Source of the DNA: Rubrivivax benzoatilyticus JA2 = ATCC BAA-35
GTDB taxonomy: Bacteria; Pseudomonadota; Gammaproteobacteria; Burkholderiales; Burkholderiaceae_C
Reading direction: 5' to 3'
Assembly: GCF_000190375.1 (NCBI RefSeq)
Contig: NZ_AEWG01000040.1
Span: forward strand, 1-64,000
Length of the DNA: 64,000 nucleotides
A program made the translations under genes and the position numbers. Shown in pieces: positions 21,495-32,304 of the stretch. Under the pieces are notes generated by a model. The model was given only the letters and a program-made list of their open reading frames with translations. It did no database searches and had not been told where the DNA came from. The number at the start of each line of letters is the position of its first letter. Position 1 is the stretch's first letter.

Positions 21495-21515
21495 GCGGGG
21501 GCTTGAAGCCCCCGC
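21495..21515 (-). terminator. intrinsic terminator between xdhC and the Crp/Fnr gene
   Basis: GCGGGGGCTT and its complement form a GC-rich stem with a minimal loop. Read on the minus strand the stem is followed by CTTTTTCTTT, so it ends the regulator transcript; it may also stop xdh transcription from the other side. Confidence 0.8.
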
Positions 21516-21542
21516 GAATCTTCGACGTTCCTTGAGGAGGAA

Positions 21543-22355
21543 TCAGCCGCCGGTGGCGATCTGGCGCAGCGCCGGTGCGTCGAGCACCTGGACGTTGTAG
21601 CCGGCCACCGAGATCACGCCCTGGCGGGTGAGGCTGCGCATCAGGCGCGACAGCGTCTCCGGGGTGATCGCGAGTTGCGACGCGATGTCGCGCTTGCGTT
21701 CGGTCAGGCGCACCACGCCGCGCAGGCCGGCGGCGTCGGTCAGCTCGATGCGCTGCACCAGCCACGCGGCGAAACGTGCCGGCGCGTCCTTGTGCATCAG
21801 CTCGTGCGTGTTCATCTGCAGCGTCTGCACTTCACGCGCGAGGCTGGCGACGAGGTGGCGGCCGAGCGCGGGGTACCGCTCGATCAGCGCCTGGACCGCG
21901 TCACGCGGCAGCTCGACGACGACCGCTTCGGTCGTCGCACGGGCATCGAGCGCGTGGTTCTCGTGCAGCCACGCCGAGCTCTGGTCCAGCCAGGCCGGGC
22001 CGCGCACCGGACGTTCGATGTGGAAGACGCCGTCGGCGCCGCGATAGCCCAGCGCGACGTCGCCGCTCTGCACCAGCACCAGCGCGTTGGCGCCGTCGCG
22101 ACGGTCGAACACGGTCGCGCCGGCGGGCACGGTGCGCACGCGGGCGATCGAGGACAGCGCGAGCTGCTCGGCGGTGGACAGCGCCGGCGTGCCGAAGAGA
22201 CCTTGCCAGGTGCGCGCGTCCGGACCACGGGTCTCGGGCCGGTCGTCTTCGCGCACCGGCGCGGCGCTCGGGCGAGCCGTCGTCGTCGGACGCAATGGCG
22301 GGCGCGCTGGTCGTTCAGCCAGGGCGCCGTCGGGCATCTGGAAACTGTGTTGCAT
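21543..22355 (-). CDS. Crp/Fnr-family transcriptional regulator
   Basis: A 270-residue regulator with an N-terminal cyclic-nucleotide-binding-like beta-roll (about residues 60-170) and a C-terminal winged helix with RDIASQLAITPETLSRLMRSL. There is no cysteine anywhere in the protein, so it cannot hold the oxygen-sensing iron-sulfur cluster of FNR; it is closer to DNR/NnrR- or Crp-like members in that respect. The start at 22355 (MQHSFQMPDG) has a G-rich ribosome site; another Met lies six codons later. The first ~45 residues are Pro/Ala/Arg-rich and probably disordered. An FNR-like box lies upstream. Confidence 0.88.
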   Translation of the reverse strand: MQHSFQMPDGALAERPARPPLRPTTTARPSAAPVREDDRPETRGPDARTWQGLFGTPALSTAEQLALSSIARVRTVPAGATVFDRRDGANALVLVQSGDVALGYRGADGVFHIERPVRGPAWLDQSSAWLHENHALDARATTEAVVVELPRDAVQALIERYPALGRHLVASLAREVQTLQMNTHELMHKDAPARFAAWLVQRIELTDAAGLRGVVRLTERKRDIASQLAITPETLSRLMRSLTRQGVISVAGYNVQVLDAPALRQIATGG

Positions 22356-22420
22356 GTTGTCACCCCTACCCGGCCTACAGGCGGGTGGAGGCACTTTCCA
22401 GTACCCCTACGGGGTGCCGA

Positions 22421-22434
22421 TTGCGCCAGATCAA
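22421..22434. promoter_or_regulatory. FNR/CRP-like half-conserved binding site
   Basis: TTGCGCCAGATCAA matches the FNR consensus TTGAT-N4-ATCAA at 8 of 10 positions, the right half being perfect. It lies about 65 bases upstream of the Crp/Fnr gene and could be an autoregulatory or FNR-type site. It is a weak call. Confidence 0.3.
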
Positions 22435-22650
22435 GCGGCAGGCGCGGTATGAAGCCGGGCAAAACGGCATCTGCGCCAGGACAAGTGGCTTGCCCATGCT
22501 CAGGTCGGTTACGAGGCGATTCCATCGCCTGCGAGGCCGCACGCGCGTGATGCGTGCGCGCGAGGGCGCTGCGGCCGGGCTTTGCACAGCAATGCACGTC
22601 CCTGGAGAGTTTGCCCTGCGGCCGGCGATGGCCGGGCCTACAGTGCCGCC

Positions 22651-24521
22651 ATGTCCGAGCTGCAGCGCGGCCCCGAGCCGCCGCGATCAACCGCCGATTC
22701 CCCTCCGCCCGCCGCCAGCGCACGATGGCTCGCCGCGTTGCGCTGGCTGGCCGGGCCGGCGGCGGCAGCGGCCTGCGCCTACAGCGCCGTGCACTGGGCG
22801 GACCTGTTCGCGATGCGCTGGCCGCAGCGGCATCTCTGGCTCTTCAGCGCGCGCGACACGCTGGCCTGGGAGGTCGACCTGCTGAACGCGCTCTTCGGCC
22901 TGACGCTGTATGCGCTGGCGCGTCTGGTCTTCACGCCGCTGGCGGCGGCGCTGACGGCGATCACGCTGCTGGGCACGGTGGCGGTGGTCTCCGCGCGCAA
23001 GATGCTCGAGCTGGACATGCCGCTGCTGCCCTGGGACCTGTGGTTCGTCGGCAATCTCGCCGACTTCGCGGCTTTTCTCGGCTGGTCGCTCGCGGCGGTG
23101 GCGGCGCTGGCGGCTGCGGCGGCGGCGGTGCTGCTCGTGCTGGCGTGGCGCTGGCGGCATGCCGTGTTCCGCCGCCGCCGCGGCATCGCCCGCTCGGCGG
23201 TTGCCGCCGCCGGCCTGGTCGGTGTCTGCGCCTGGGGCGTGGTGCTGCCGCCGACGCCCCGGGGCCTGTCCGGGCAGGTGCACAACATCACCTGGGACCA
23301 GGGCGCGAACTTCGCCAACTTCGGGCCGTACTACGCGTTCGCGGTCAACCTGCCGTTCATCGGCATCCCCCGCCCGGCGGCCGACGACCTGGCCGCGGCC
23401 CGGGCGCTGGATGCCGCCGCGTCGCCGGCGGCAGGGCCTGGCGGTGAACGTCCCGACATCGTGCTGCTGCTGTCGGAGTCCTTCACCCGGCTGCCGGAGC
23501 AGCTCTTCGGCAAGCCCTACGGCTGCCTCGCCGCGGCACCCGAGTCGCGCCTCGTGTCACCGGCCTGGGGCGGCTTCACGGCCAACGTCGAGTTCGAGCT
23601 GCTGACCGGCTACCCCTACGCGATGCTGCCGCCGGGCTCGGTGCCGTTCCAGATGTACCTGTCGCGGCCGGTCGTGTCGGCCCTGCCGCGTGTGCTGCGC
23701 GACCGTGGCTGGCGCACCCAGGCCGTGCACACCTTCCACCGCGACTTCTTCTCCCGCCCGCAGGCCTACGCCGCGCTGGGCATCGACGACTACGCCGGCC
23801 TCGAGGACCTGCCCGGTGCGGCCCGGCGCGGACAGTACGTCGACGACCGCGTGCTCTTCGACCAGATCCTGAAGCGCCTGGACGCCCCGGGCGCCGAGCC
23901 GCGCCTCGTGCACGCCGTCTCGATGATGGCGCACCTGCCCTACGACTGGGAGGGCCGCTTCCCGCTGGAGCCGGGGCTGGCCGCGCGTCTGCCGGCCGGG
24001 CTCGACGACGACGCCCTGGCGCTGACGCAGTACGCGTCGATGCTCTACGACCACGAGCGTGCGTTCTGCGGCTTTCTGGAGCAGCTGAAGTCGCGGCCGC
24101 GGCGCACCCTCGTGCTGTTCTACGGCGACCACTATCCGTCGTTCGGCTCGCTGGCGGTCTACGAACGCCTGAACCGGGTGCTGCACGGCGCCGACGCGCC
24201 GCTGAACCTGGAGCGCGACTTCTCCAAGCCGCCGCTGGCGCTGTTCGACAGCCGCGACGGCTTCGTGACGCTGCCCGACGAGGTGGCGGCCTACAACCTC
24301 GGCGCGCTGGTGCTGCAGCAGGCGGGGCTGGCGGCGCCGGGGCATTGGGCGATGCCGCACAAGCGCGACCGGGTGACGCTGGTGCGCCGGCTCTACGTCG
24401 CGGCCAACCAGTCGAGCGGTTCGCTGGCCGCCGCCGCGGCCGGCACGGACAGCCCGGAGTTGCGCACGCTGCGTGCGCACGCCTGGCGGCACCTGTTCGG
24501 GCCGGCCGTCGCCGACGACGA

Positions 24522-24543
<22 letters not shown>
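22651..24543 (+). CDS. LTA-synthase-like membrane sulfatase (phosphoglycerol/phosphoethanolamine transferase family)
   Basis: A 630-residue inner-membrane enzyme with about four to five membrane segments in residues 40-215 and a large periplasmic alkaline-phosphatase-fold domain. Near residue 275 is LLLSESFTRLP, where a Ser/Thr nucleophile and metal ligand are expected; further motifs are FELLTGYPYAMLPPGS, HTFHRDFF and FYGDHYP near 491. In Gram-negatives this family adds phosphoglycerol or phosphoethanolamine to periplasmic glucans or lipid A; the true acceptor is unknown. Start ATG 22651 was chosen by the coding pattern. The gene end overlaps the convergent acyl-CoA synthetase by 22 bases. 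Confidence 0.82.
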
Positions 24544-26150
<1,607 letters not shown>

Positions 26151-26343
26151 TCTTGTCTCCTGGTCTGTTCTGGGGCCGGCGTCCGACGCGGTGCCGGCGG
26201 GGCTCGACCCATTCTGTCCAAGCCCCCGGCGCTGCCGCATGCGGGATGGCCCGCAGCGGTCGCCAAGGTGACTGGCGCCCGGAAGGGGCGGCCCACCCGC
26301 CGGGGCGATGCGGGGCGTGATGCCGGCGCGTATCAACGCGCCG

Positions 26344-27840
26344 ATGTCCGACGCCAACCCCTTGGAGAACGCACTCGCCTGGTTCACCAGCGCGCCGGCG
26401 CGCTGGCGCAGCGACGCCGAAGCGGTGGCCGAGTGGGTGTGGGTGGTGCTGCAGGGCGACTTCGCCGACAACCCGACGACGGCGCAGACGGTCACCGGCG
26501 GCCTGATCTCGATGATCCCGCTGGTCGACCAGCTCAGCGACCTGCGCGACCTGGTGGCCAATGTGCGGGCGCTGCGGGAGGACGAGAACGATCCGTGGCG
26601 TTGGGTGGCGCTGGCGTTGACGCTGGTCGGGTTGTTTCCGACGCTGGGCAGCCTGGTGAAGACCGGGTTGAAGGTCGTGGTCGCCGAAGCGCGGCGGGAG
26701 GTCTATCGGGCCGCCACGGTGGCCTACAAGGGCCGGAACTGGCTCGAGGGCCAAAAGCTCTGGAACGAGACGGCCGAGTCCGTCGAGCGCGGTATCGCGC
26801 GGCTGGATGCGTTGCTGGCGAGTGCGCCGATGCGCAAGGCGCTGGCCGGGTTGCGCATCGACGAGCCGTATCGCCATCTGGCGACCGAGATCCGCGCGTC
26901 AGCGGCCTCGCTCGATGCCAAGAGCCTGCGTGCTGCCTACGACAGTGCGATCGACGCGCTGGAGTGGGTGCTGGGGCGCGTGCAGCGCTGGGGAACGGCG
27001 GCGAGTGCCAGTGCTGCCGGCGAACTGTTGGCTTCGCTCGGTCGCGTGCGAGATCGCTTGAACGACGGTCTTGCGCAGGTCTTGGAGCCCCTGCGATATT
27101 GGCTCGCCTGCTTGGCGCGGCGGCTGGAGGTGTGCGGGGACATGCAGTACCGGGCGATGGTGAATGCCCGGAATGGGCACAAGCTGGTTCCGACAAGACT
27201 GCGCCACGACATAGAGGTCGAGTCGATTCGCTCTCGCCCGCCGCCCTGGGTTCATGAGTCTAGGCGCGCGCGCCATCCGTCTCTGGCTGAAGCGCCGGCG
27301 GTGCCCCCCGGACACTTCGGGATTGGTGATGATGAGGCCTCGGTGGTGAAGGGGGCGTTCCAGAGTTTCTCGGAAAGAGTCGTCGCGGACAGGCTACCGC
27401 CCGGTGCGCGTTTGGTGCGTGTGGTTGACCCGAGGTCGCGTGATGACAGCCCATTTTGGATGGCTGAGGACGATTTTCGGGCGCTGAAGAGCAAGGGAGA
27501 GTGGCGGGAGAAGTGCGCCGTGTGGGCTCACTGGAACGGTAACGGTGAATACACCGTGTACGTTGTGCCGCCGGGCGGTGGCCTCCCTGTTTGGCGAGGC
27601 ACTGCCGCGTCACAGCGATTGGAGGTTTCTGGGAAGCCGGTCCTCAATGAATCTGGAGAGATGTTCTGGTTATCCGGCGGTGCGCAACAGTTCGTAGTGA
27701 ATCCGGCGGATCTCGATCCAGCATTCTTGGAGCGCAGGAAAAGGACCGGGTGGAGTTATGCAAACGAGAGTGTGGATGATCTATTGATGCCGGTGGGTGT
27801 GCCGGTTCTAAAGAATCAATGGGGAAATGAACAGATATGA
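26344..27840 (+). CDS. putative polymorphic toxin, type VI-effector-like, with variable C-terminal toxin domain
   Basis: A ~498-residue protein. Its N-terminal part has ISMIPLVDQLSDLRDLVANV (about residues 50-70) and WVALALTLVGLFPTLGSLVK (about 85-105), the pair of segments seen in many PAAR/DUF4150-linked type VI secretion effectors, where they are thought to cross or enter membranes. No PAAR or VgrG part is present. A helical middle region follows. From about residue 322 is a distinct C-terminal domain with RLVRVVDPRSRDDSPFW, AVWAHWNGNGEYTVYVVPPG and VWRG, which I tentatively compare with ADP-ribosyltransferase/NADase-like toxins; catalytic residues are not proven. Base composition drops visibly from about 27150. 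The stop overlaps the next gene (ATGA). Earlier in-frame ATGs lie at 26308 and 26320; the true start is uncertain. Confidence 0.6.
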   Translation: MSDANPLENALAWFTSAPARWRSDAEAVAEWVWVVLQGDFADNPTTAQTVTGGLISMIPLVDQLSDLRDLVANVRALREDENDPWRWVALALTLVGLFPTLGSLVKTGLKVVVAEARREVYRAATVAYKGRNWLEGQKLWNETAESVERGIARLDALLASAPMRKALAGLRIDEPYRHLATEIRASAASLDAKSLRAAYDSAIDALEWVLGRVQRWGTAASASAAGELLASLGRVRDRLNDGLAQVLEPLRYWLACLARRLEVCGDMQYRAMVNARNGHKLVPTRLRHDIEVESIRSRPPPWVHESRRARHPSLAEAPAVPPGHFGIGDDEASVVKGAFQSFSERVVADRLPPGARLVRVVDPRSRDDSPFWMAEDDFRALKSKGEWREKCAVWAHWNGNGEYTVYVVPPGGGLPVWRGTAASQRLEVSGKPVLNESGEMFWLSGGAQQFVVNPADLDPAFLERRKRTGWSYANESVDDLLMPVGVPVLKNQWGNEQI

Positions 27841-28763
27841 CAGTCTCTTTTGATCCGTCTGAGCCTTTTCTGCTGCAGCGCTATGTTTCCTTGAGCTATT
27901 TTGGTTTGATGCGCGATCACTTTGCGGATTGTGTTAGTGCTGCGGAAAGTGCGCTCGATCAAATTCTTATGAGTCTTCCGCGGGACTACCGGAATCGCCC
28001 GGTTCATGCGCAGCCGGACATTGCGTGGGGTGCTGTTGTCATTCCAAATATGACAAGCGTTTTGGCGGGATTGAATGAGGCGTATATCCGTGTCTCGCAC
28101 GGTCAGTTGGGCTTCCTTGCTTCTGCAGGTGGGCTATCGACCGTTTTTGTTTCCATAATGCGAGACTACGACACTCGCTGGATGCCGGGGCTTTATCTGG
28201 AACGGTTCGAGCAAGGGCGTCGAGACTCTTGGCGCATAGCCAGCAACATCGATCGCTCTTGCCAGTGCATTTGGGAGCCCGGTGACCTCAGCTGGGACTA
28301 CAACGAGGAAGCGCGCGGCCCCCTCGACGCTCCTCCGTCCTGGCCCGTCTACCGCCCCAATCCCCAAGTACGAGTCAAGACCGGCGACAAGATCGTGGTC
28401 AGCGGCGTCTATCTGCCCGCCGAAGCCGGCTGCGCGCAGTTCCTGATCGCGGGTCAGGAAGCGCTCGGCGCCTTGCCTCCGGACGATCCGAACGACCTGC
28501 GGACGACCGACGAACGCGCCATCCCCACCACCTGGACCCTCGTCGAGAAGATCGCCGACTCCGGCGGCGGCATCCCCGGGGCGTCGGACCCCTGGCTCGC
28601 CGGCATCCGCGAGCGTTGCGTGGCGGGCGAGGCTTGCCCGCGCACCGGCTGGTGGACGACACCGGCCGCGCCGGCGCGGCGGCGTTTCGTCGCGGGCACG
28701 GTGATGCCCGAACTGGGCGGCGACTGGGGCACGACGGTCTGGCAGCTCGACCAGCCGGACTGA
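27837..28763 (+). CDS. putative immunity protein (Imm71/Imm72-like)
   Basis: A 308-residue soluble protein, translationally coupled to the upstream toxin candidate by an ATGA overlap. The C-terminus (from about residue 260) has CPRTGWWTTP, then GTVMPELGG and WGTTVWQLDQ, a pattern I recall from Imm71/Imm72 immunity proteins of polymorphic toxins in Burkholderiales. The N-terminal half (27837 to about 28290) is visibly less GC-rich than the rest, while the C-terminal half has the local composition. That mosaic fits exchange of a toxin-tip plus immunity-head cassette. The assignment rests on motif memory and gene order; the target is unknown. Confidence 0.55.
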   Translation: MTVSFDPSEPFLLQRYVSLSYFGLMRDHFADCVSAAESALDQILMSLPRDYRNRPVHAQPDIAWGAVVIPNMTSVLAGLNEAYIRVSHGQLGFLASAGGLSTVFVSIMRDYDTRWMPGLYLERFEQGRRDSWRIASNIDRSCQCIWEPGDLSWDYNEEARGPLDAPPSWPVYRPNPQVRVKTGDKIVVSGVYLPAEAGCAQFLIAGQEALGALPPDDPNDLRTTDERAIPTTWTLVEKIADSGGGIPGASDPWLAGIRERCVAGEACPRTGWWTTPAAPARRRFVAGTVMPELGGDWGTTVWQLDQPD

Positions 28764-28845
28764 ACCCCGTCCCGGCGCAGGACGCCCGGGCGCGCCGGAG
28801 CCACACGCCGCAACCGCGCACCGGAACTGCGCGCTTCAGGCTGCG

Positions 28846-30039
28846 CTACTTCGCCCCGCCCTCGTACCAGCGCGCCAGCAGCACACGCTCGTCGTCGCTG
28901 ATGCCCGTCGCGTTGTTCAGCGGCATCGCCTTCAGCACCACCGCCTGCTGGTAGATCGCTTGCGCATGCTGGCGCACCAGCTCCGGCGTGTGCAGCGCGA
29001 CGTTCTTCTGCTGCAGCTGCGCGTTGTGGCAGACCACGCAGCGCTGCTCGACGACCGCCTGCACCTGCGCCAGCGTCACCGGCGCGGCGCTGGCCGCCTG
29101 CGGTGCACGCGGCGCCGGCGCCAGCCAGACGATCAGCGCGACGATCGCCACGACACCCGCCGCGGCGTAGCCCCAGGGCGGCTGCACGCCTTTCAGCTTG
29201 GCCTTGTGCCGGGCGACGAAGAACTGGCGGATCGCCGCACCGGCAGCCATCAGCACCACCAGCACGGCCCAGTTGTGCGTGCCCTGCGTCAACCAGCCGT
29301 AGTGGTTGGACAGCATCGCCACCAGCACCGGCAGCGTGAAGTAGGTGTTGTGCACGCTGCGCTGCTTGGCGCGCTGGCCGTGCACCGGGTCCACCGGCTG
29401 GCCGGCCTTCATCTGCGCGATGACGGTGCGCTGCCCCGGGATGATCCAGAAGAAGACGTTGGCGCTCATCGCCGTGGCCATCATCGCGCCGACCAGCAGG
29501 AAGGCCGCGCGGCCGGCGAACAGCTGGCAGGCCAGCCAGGCGGCGAAGACGACGACGACCGCGATCGCCGCGCCCACCAGCTTGTCGCCGCCGGCGCGCC
29601 GCCCCAGCGTGCGGCAGATCAGGTCGTAGACGATCCAGAACACCGCCAGGAAGGCCAGCGCCGCGGCCACCGCGGCGCCGGGCGCCCAGTCCAGCCGCGT
29701 GCGGTCGACGAGGAAGGTGCCGGCCTGGAACAGGTAGAGCACCGTGAACAGCCCGAAGCCGGTCAGCCAGGTGCTGTAGCTCTCCCAGAAGAACCAGTGC
29801 AGATGCTCGGGCAGCGCCTTGGGCGCGACGAGGTACTTCTGCGGGTTGTAGAAGCCGCCGCCGTGCACCGCCCACAACTCGCCGTCGACACCCTTGCGTT
29901 TCAGCTCGGGGTCGCTCGGCGGCAGCAGGCTGCTGTCGAGGAAGACGAAGTAGAACGACGAGCCGATCCAGGCGATCGCCGTGATGACGTGGGCCCAGCG
30001 CAGCAGCAGGTTGGCCCAGTCGAGAAGATAGGTTTCCAT
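28846..30039 (-). CDS. puuD: membrane-bound urate hydroxylase PuuD with cytochrome c domain
   Basis: PuuD oxidises urate to 5-hydroxyisourate and hands electrons to the respiratory chain. The 397-residue protein has about eight membrane helices, starting LLRWAHVITAIAWIGSSFYF, which is diagnostic of the DUF989 urate oxidase family. A C-terminal cytochrome c domain carries haem motif CVVCH near residue 333 and a likely Met ligand in LKAMPLNN. It works directly after xanthine dehydrogenase and before HiuH, the next gene on the same strand. The start METYLLDW at 30039 was chosen over an upstream in-frame ATG because it fits the first helix. Confidence 0.92.
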   Translation of the reverse strand: METYLLDWANLLLRWAHVITAIAWIGSSFYFVFLDSSLLPPSDPELKRKGVDGELWAVHGGGFYNPQKYLVAPKALPEHLHWFFWESYSTWLTGFGLFTVLYLFQAGTFLVDRTRLDWAPGAAVAAALAFLAVFWIVYDLICRTLGRRAGGDKLVGAAIAVVVVFAAWLACQLFAGRAAFLLVGAMMATAMSANVFFWIIPGQRTVIAQMKAGQPVDPVHGQRAKQRSVHNTYFTLPVLVAMLSNHYGWLTQGTHNWAVLVVLMAAGAAIRQFFVARHKAKLKGVQPPWGYAAAGVVAIVALIVWLAPAPRAPQAASAAPVTLAQVQAVVEQRCVVCHNAQLQQKNVALHTPELVRQHAQAIYQQAVVLKAMPLNNATGISDDERVLLARWYEGGAK

Positions 30040-30194
30040 GGCAGGAATCGTCGCGAAGCGAGGGGGCTCACCACGGCGGGCGCTCTGAGCCGGTTCGTGT
30101 CGCGCCGAGGGCAACCCGGAAGACCGGGCCGCCCGCCCACGGCGACTGCGGAAGACAGGTTAACGCGTCGGGTCTTGCAAGCGCCGTGCCCTGC

Positions 30195-30548
30195 TCACGA
30201 GCCGCGGTAGGTCGAGTGGCTCCACGGGCTGACGAGCAGCGGCACGTGGTAGTGGCCGGCGGCGTCGGCGATGCCGAAGTCGATGCTCACGGTGTCCAGG
30301 AACGGCGGCTCGGGCAGTTCGACGCCGCGCGCACGGAAGTAGGGCGCCACCTCGAACAGCAGCCGGTAGCGGCCGGCGGCCATCTCGTGTGCCGCCAGCA
30401 GCGGGCCGTCGGCACGGCCGTCGGCGTTCAGCGTCAGGCGCTTCAGCGTCGTCGCCGTGCCGCCGTCCAGGCGCTGCAGCGTCACCACCATGCCGGCCGC
30501 GGGGCAGCCGTGCGCGGTGTCGAGCACGTGGGTGCTGAGATGTCCCAT
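30195..30548 (-). CDS. hiuH: 5-hydroxyisourate hydrolase (transthyretin-like)
   Basis: The enzyme opens 5-hydroxyisourate to OHCU. At 117 residues it has the normal length, with the N-terminal motif [14 protein letters not shown] and the C-terminal signature ending in YRGS, which separates the hydrolase from true transthyretins. The start [10 protein letters not shown] at 30548 is the family start. There is no signal peptide, so it is cytosolic. It is divergent from gntR across 62 bases holding a TGTATACAC palindrome. Confidence 0.95.
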   Translation of the reverse strand: MGHLSTHVLDTAHGCPAAGMVVTLQRLDGGTATTLKRLTLNADGRADGPLLAAHEMAAGRYRLLFEVAPYFRARGVELPEPPFLDTVSIDFGIADAAGHYHVPLLVSPWSHSTYRGS

Positions 30549-30575
30549 GCGAGGTCCGTTCGTGTTGTCGACCAA

Positions 30576-30587
30576 AGTGTATACACT
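30576..30587. promoter_or_regulatory. 12-bp palindromic operator in the hiuH/gntR divergent promoter
   Basis: AGTGTATACACT is a perfect 12-bp palindrome between hiuH (minus) and gntR (plus). Its centre fits operators of FadR-subfamily GntR proteins, so the adjacent GntR protein probably binds it and controls both directions. The same TGTATACAC is found before the porin gene at 8918. Confidence 0.55.
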
Positions 30588-30610
30588 AATCGGCGACTCC
30601 CGCCACACCG

Positions 30611-31342
30611 ATGCCGCGCCCGCCCGCCGACCCCCTGCCGCTCGCGCCCGACGAGGCGCCCAGGCGTGCGCCCGGCGCCGGCGCGACGACGCAGCAGATC
30701 GTCGACACGATCACCACCGCCATCGTCGAGCGCCGGCTGATGCCCGGCACCAAGCTCGCCGAGCAGGCGGTGGCCGACCTTTTCGGTGTCTCGCGCACGC
30801 TGGTGCGCGAAGCGCTCAACCGCCTGAGCCGCGACCGCCTGGTGACGCTGGAACCCGGCCGCGGCGCCTTCGTCGCCCGCCCCAGCGTCGACGAAGCGCG
30901 CCAGGTCTTCGACGCCCGCCGTCTGCTGGAGACCGGCATGGTGCGCGAGCTCTGCGCGCGTGCCGAGCCGGCCCACGTCGTGCGCCTGCGTGCCCACCTC
31001 GCCGCCGAGGCCGACGCCGTGCGCCGCCACGACGTCGCCGGCCGCACGCGGCTGCTGGCGCAGTTCCACGTCGTGCTCGCCGAGTGCCTGGGCAACGCGG
31101 TGCTCGCCGAGCTGTTGGCCGACCTGCTGAGCCGCTGCTCGCTGATCGCGCTGATGTACCAGTCGGCCGACGCCGCCGGCCATTCGCAGGACGAACACGT
31201 GGGGATCGTCGACGCCATCGAGCGCCGCGACGCCGATGCCGCCGCGCGCCTGATGGCCGAGCACCTGGGCAACGTCGTCGGCAACCTGCAACGCCAACCA
31301 AGAGTCGGCGACCTCGCCGACCTGCTGAGACCCGCCGCATGA
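30611..31342 (+). CDS. GntR-family (FadR/FCD subfamily) regulator of urate/allantoin genes
   Basis: A 243-residue regulator. Residues 25-95 form the winged helix with [21 protein letters not shown] and the wing [11 protein letters not shown]; residues 100-230 are the all-helical FCD ligand domain with metal-binding-type His residues (for example QFHVVL and EHVGIVDAI). It is the first gene of a tightly overlapping run gntR, puuE, uraD/allC fusion and M20 hydrolase, and divergent from hiuH, so it most likely senses a purine breakdown intermediate. Its stop overlaps the puuE start (ATGA). Confidence 0.9.
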   Translation: MPRPPADPLPLAPDEAPRRAPGAGATTQQIVDTITTAIVERRLMPGTKLAEQAVADLFGVSRTLVREALNRLSRDRLVTLEPGRGAFVARPSVDEARQVFDARRLLETGMVRELCARAEPAHVVRLRAHLAAEADAVRRHDVAGRTRLLAQFHVVLAECLGNAVLAELLADLLSRCSLIALMYQSADAAGHSQDEHVGIVDAIERRDADAAARLMAEHLGNVVGNLQRQPRVGDLADLLRPAA

Positions 31343-32304
31343 GCACACCTTACGCACGCGACCTGCGCGGCCACGGCCGCAACCCCCCGCACGCCCGCTG
31401 GCCGGGCGGTGCGCGCATCGCCGTCTCCTTCGTCCTGAACTACGAGGAAGGCGGCGAGAACAACCCGCTGCACGGCGACCCGGCGAGCGAGACCTTTCTG
31501 TCCGAGCTGATCAACGCCCAGCCCTTCCCGAACCGGCACATGACGATCGAGTCGATGTACGAGTACGGGTCGCGCGCCGGCGTCTGGCGCATCCTGCGCG
31601 AGTTCGACCGGCGCGGGCTGCCGCTGACGATCTTCGGCGTCGCCGACGCGCTGGAGCGCTACCCCGAGATGGCCCAGGTCTTCCTGGACCGCGGCGACGA
31701 GATCGCCAGCCACGGCCTGCGCTGGATCCACTACCAGGCCGTCGACGACGCGGTCGAACGCGAGCACCTCGCACTGGCGGTGCAGAAGATCCGCCGCCTG
31801 ACGAACGGCCAGTGGCCGCTGGGCTGGTACACCGGCCGCGACAGCCCCAACACACGCCGCCTCGTCGCCGACCACGGCGGCTTCGCCTACGACAGCGACT
31901 ACTACGGCGACGACCTGCCGTTCTGGCTCAACGTGCGCAAGAGCGACGGCGGCCTGGCGCCGCAGCTCGTCGTGCCGTACTCGCTGGACACCAACGACAT
32001 GCGCTGCGTGCAGGTGCAGGGCTTCAACACCGCCGAGCACTTCTTCACCTACCTGCGCGACAGCTTCGACGCGCTGTACGCCGAAGGCGACCCGGCGGGC
32101 CTGGACCGGCCGAAGATGATGAGCATCGGCATGCACTGCCGCGTGCTCGGCCGGCCGGCGCGCATCGCGGCGCTGCAGCGTTTCCTCGACCACATCGGCC
32201 GCCACGACGGCGTCTGGGTCTGCCGCCGCATCGACATCGCGCGCCACTGGGCCGAACACCACCCGTTCGACGCGTCCACCGCACACGTCTGGGACGGCCG
32301 ATGA
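31339..32304 (+). CDS. puuE: allantoinase PuuE (polysaccharide-deacetylase fold)
   Basis: PuuE hydrolyses (S)-allantoin to allantoate without a metal-dependent amidohydrolase fold. The 321-residue protein has FVLNYEEGGENNPLHGD near residue 30, the deacetylase-fold segment ending DEIASHGLRWIHYQ, GWYTGRDSPNTR and IGMHCRVLGRPAR, all characteristic of PuuE. The length is typical. It is translationally coupled at both ends by ATGA overlaps, between the GntR regulator and the bifunctional enzyme that makes its substrate and uses its product. Confidence 0.94.
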   Translation: MSTPYARDLRGHGRNPPHARWPGGARIAVSFVLNYEEGGENNPLHGDPASETFLSELINAQPFPNRHMTIESMYEYGSRAGVWRILREFDRRGLPLTIFGVADALERYPEMAQVFLDRGDEIASHGLRWIHYQAVDDAVEREHLALAVQKIRRLTNGQWPLGWYTGRDSPNTRRLVADHGGFAYDSDYYGDDLPFWLNVRKSDGGLAPQLVVPYSLDTNDMRCVQVQGFNTAEHFFTYLRDSFDALYAEGDPAGLDRPKMMSIGMHCRVLGRPARIAALQRFLDHIGRHDGVWVCRRIDIARHWAEHHPFDASTAHVWDGR

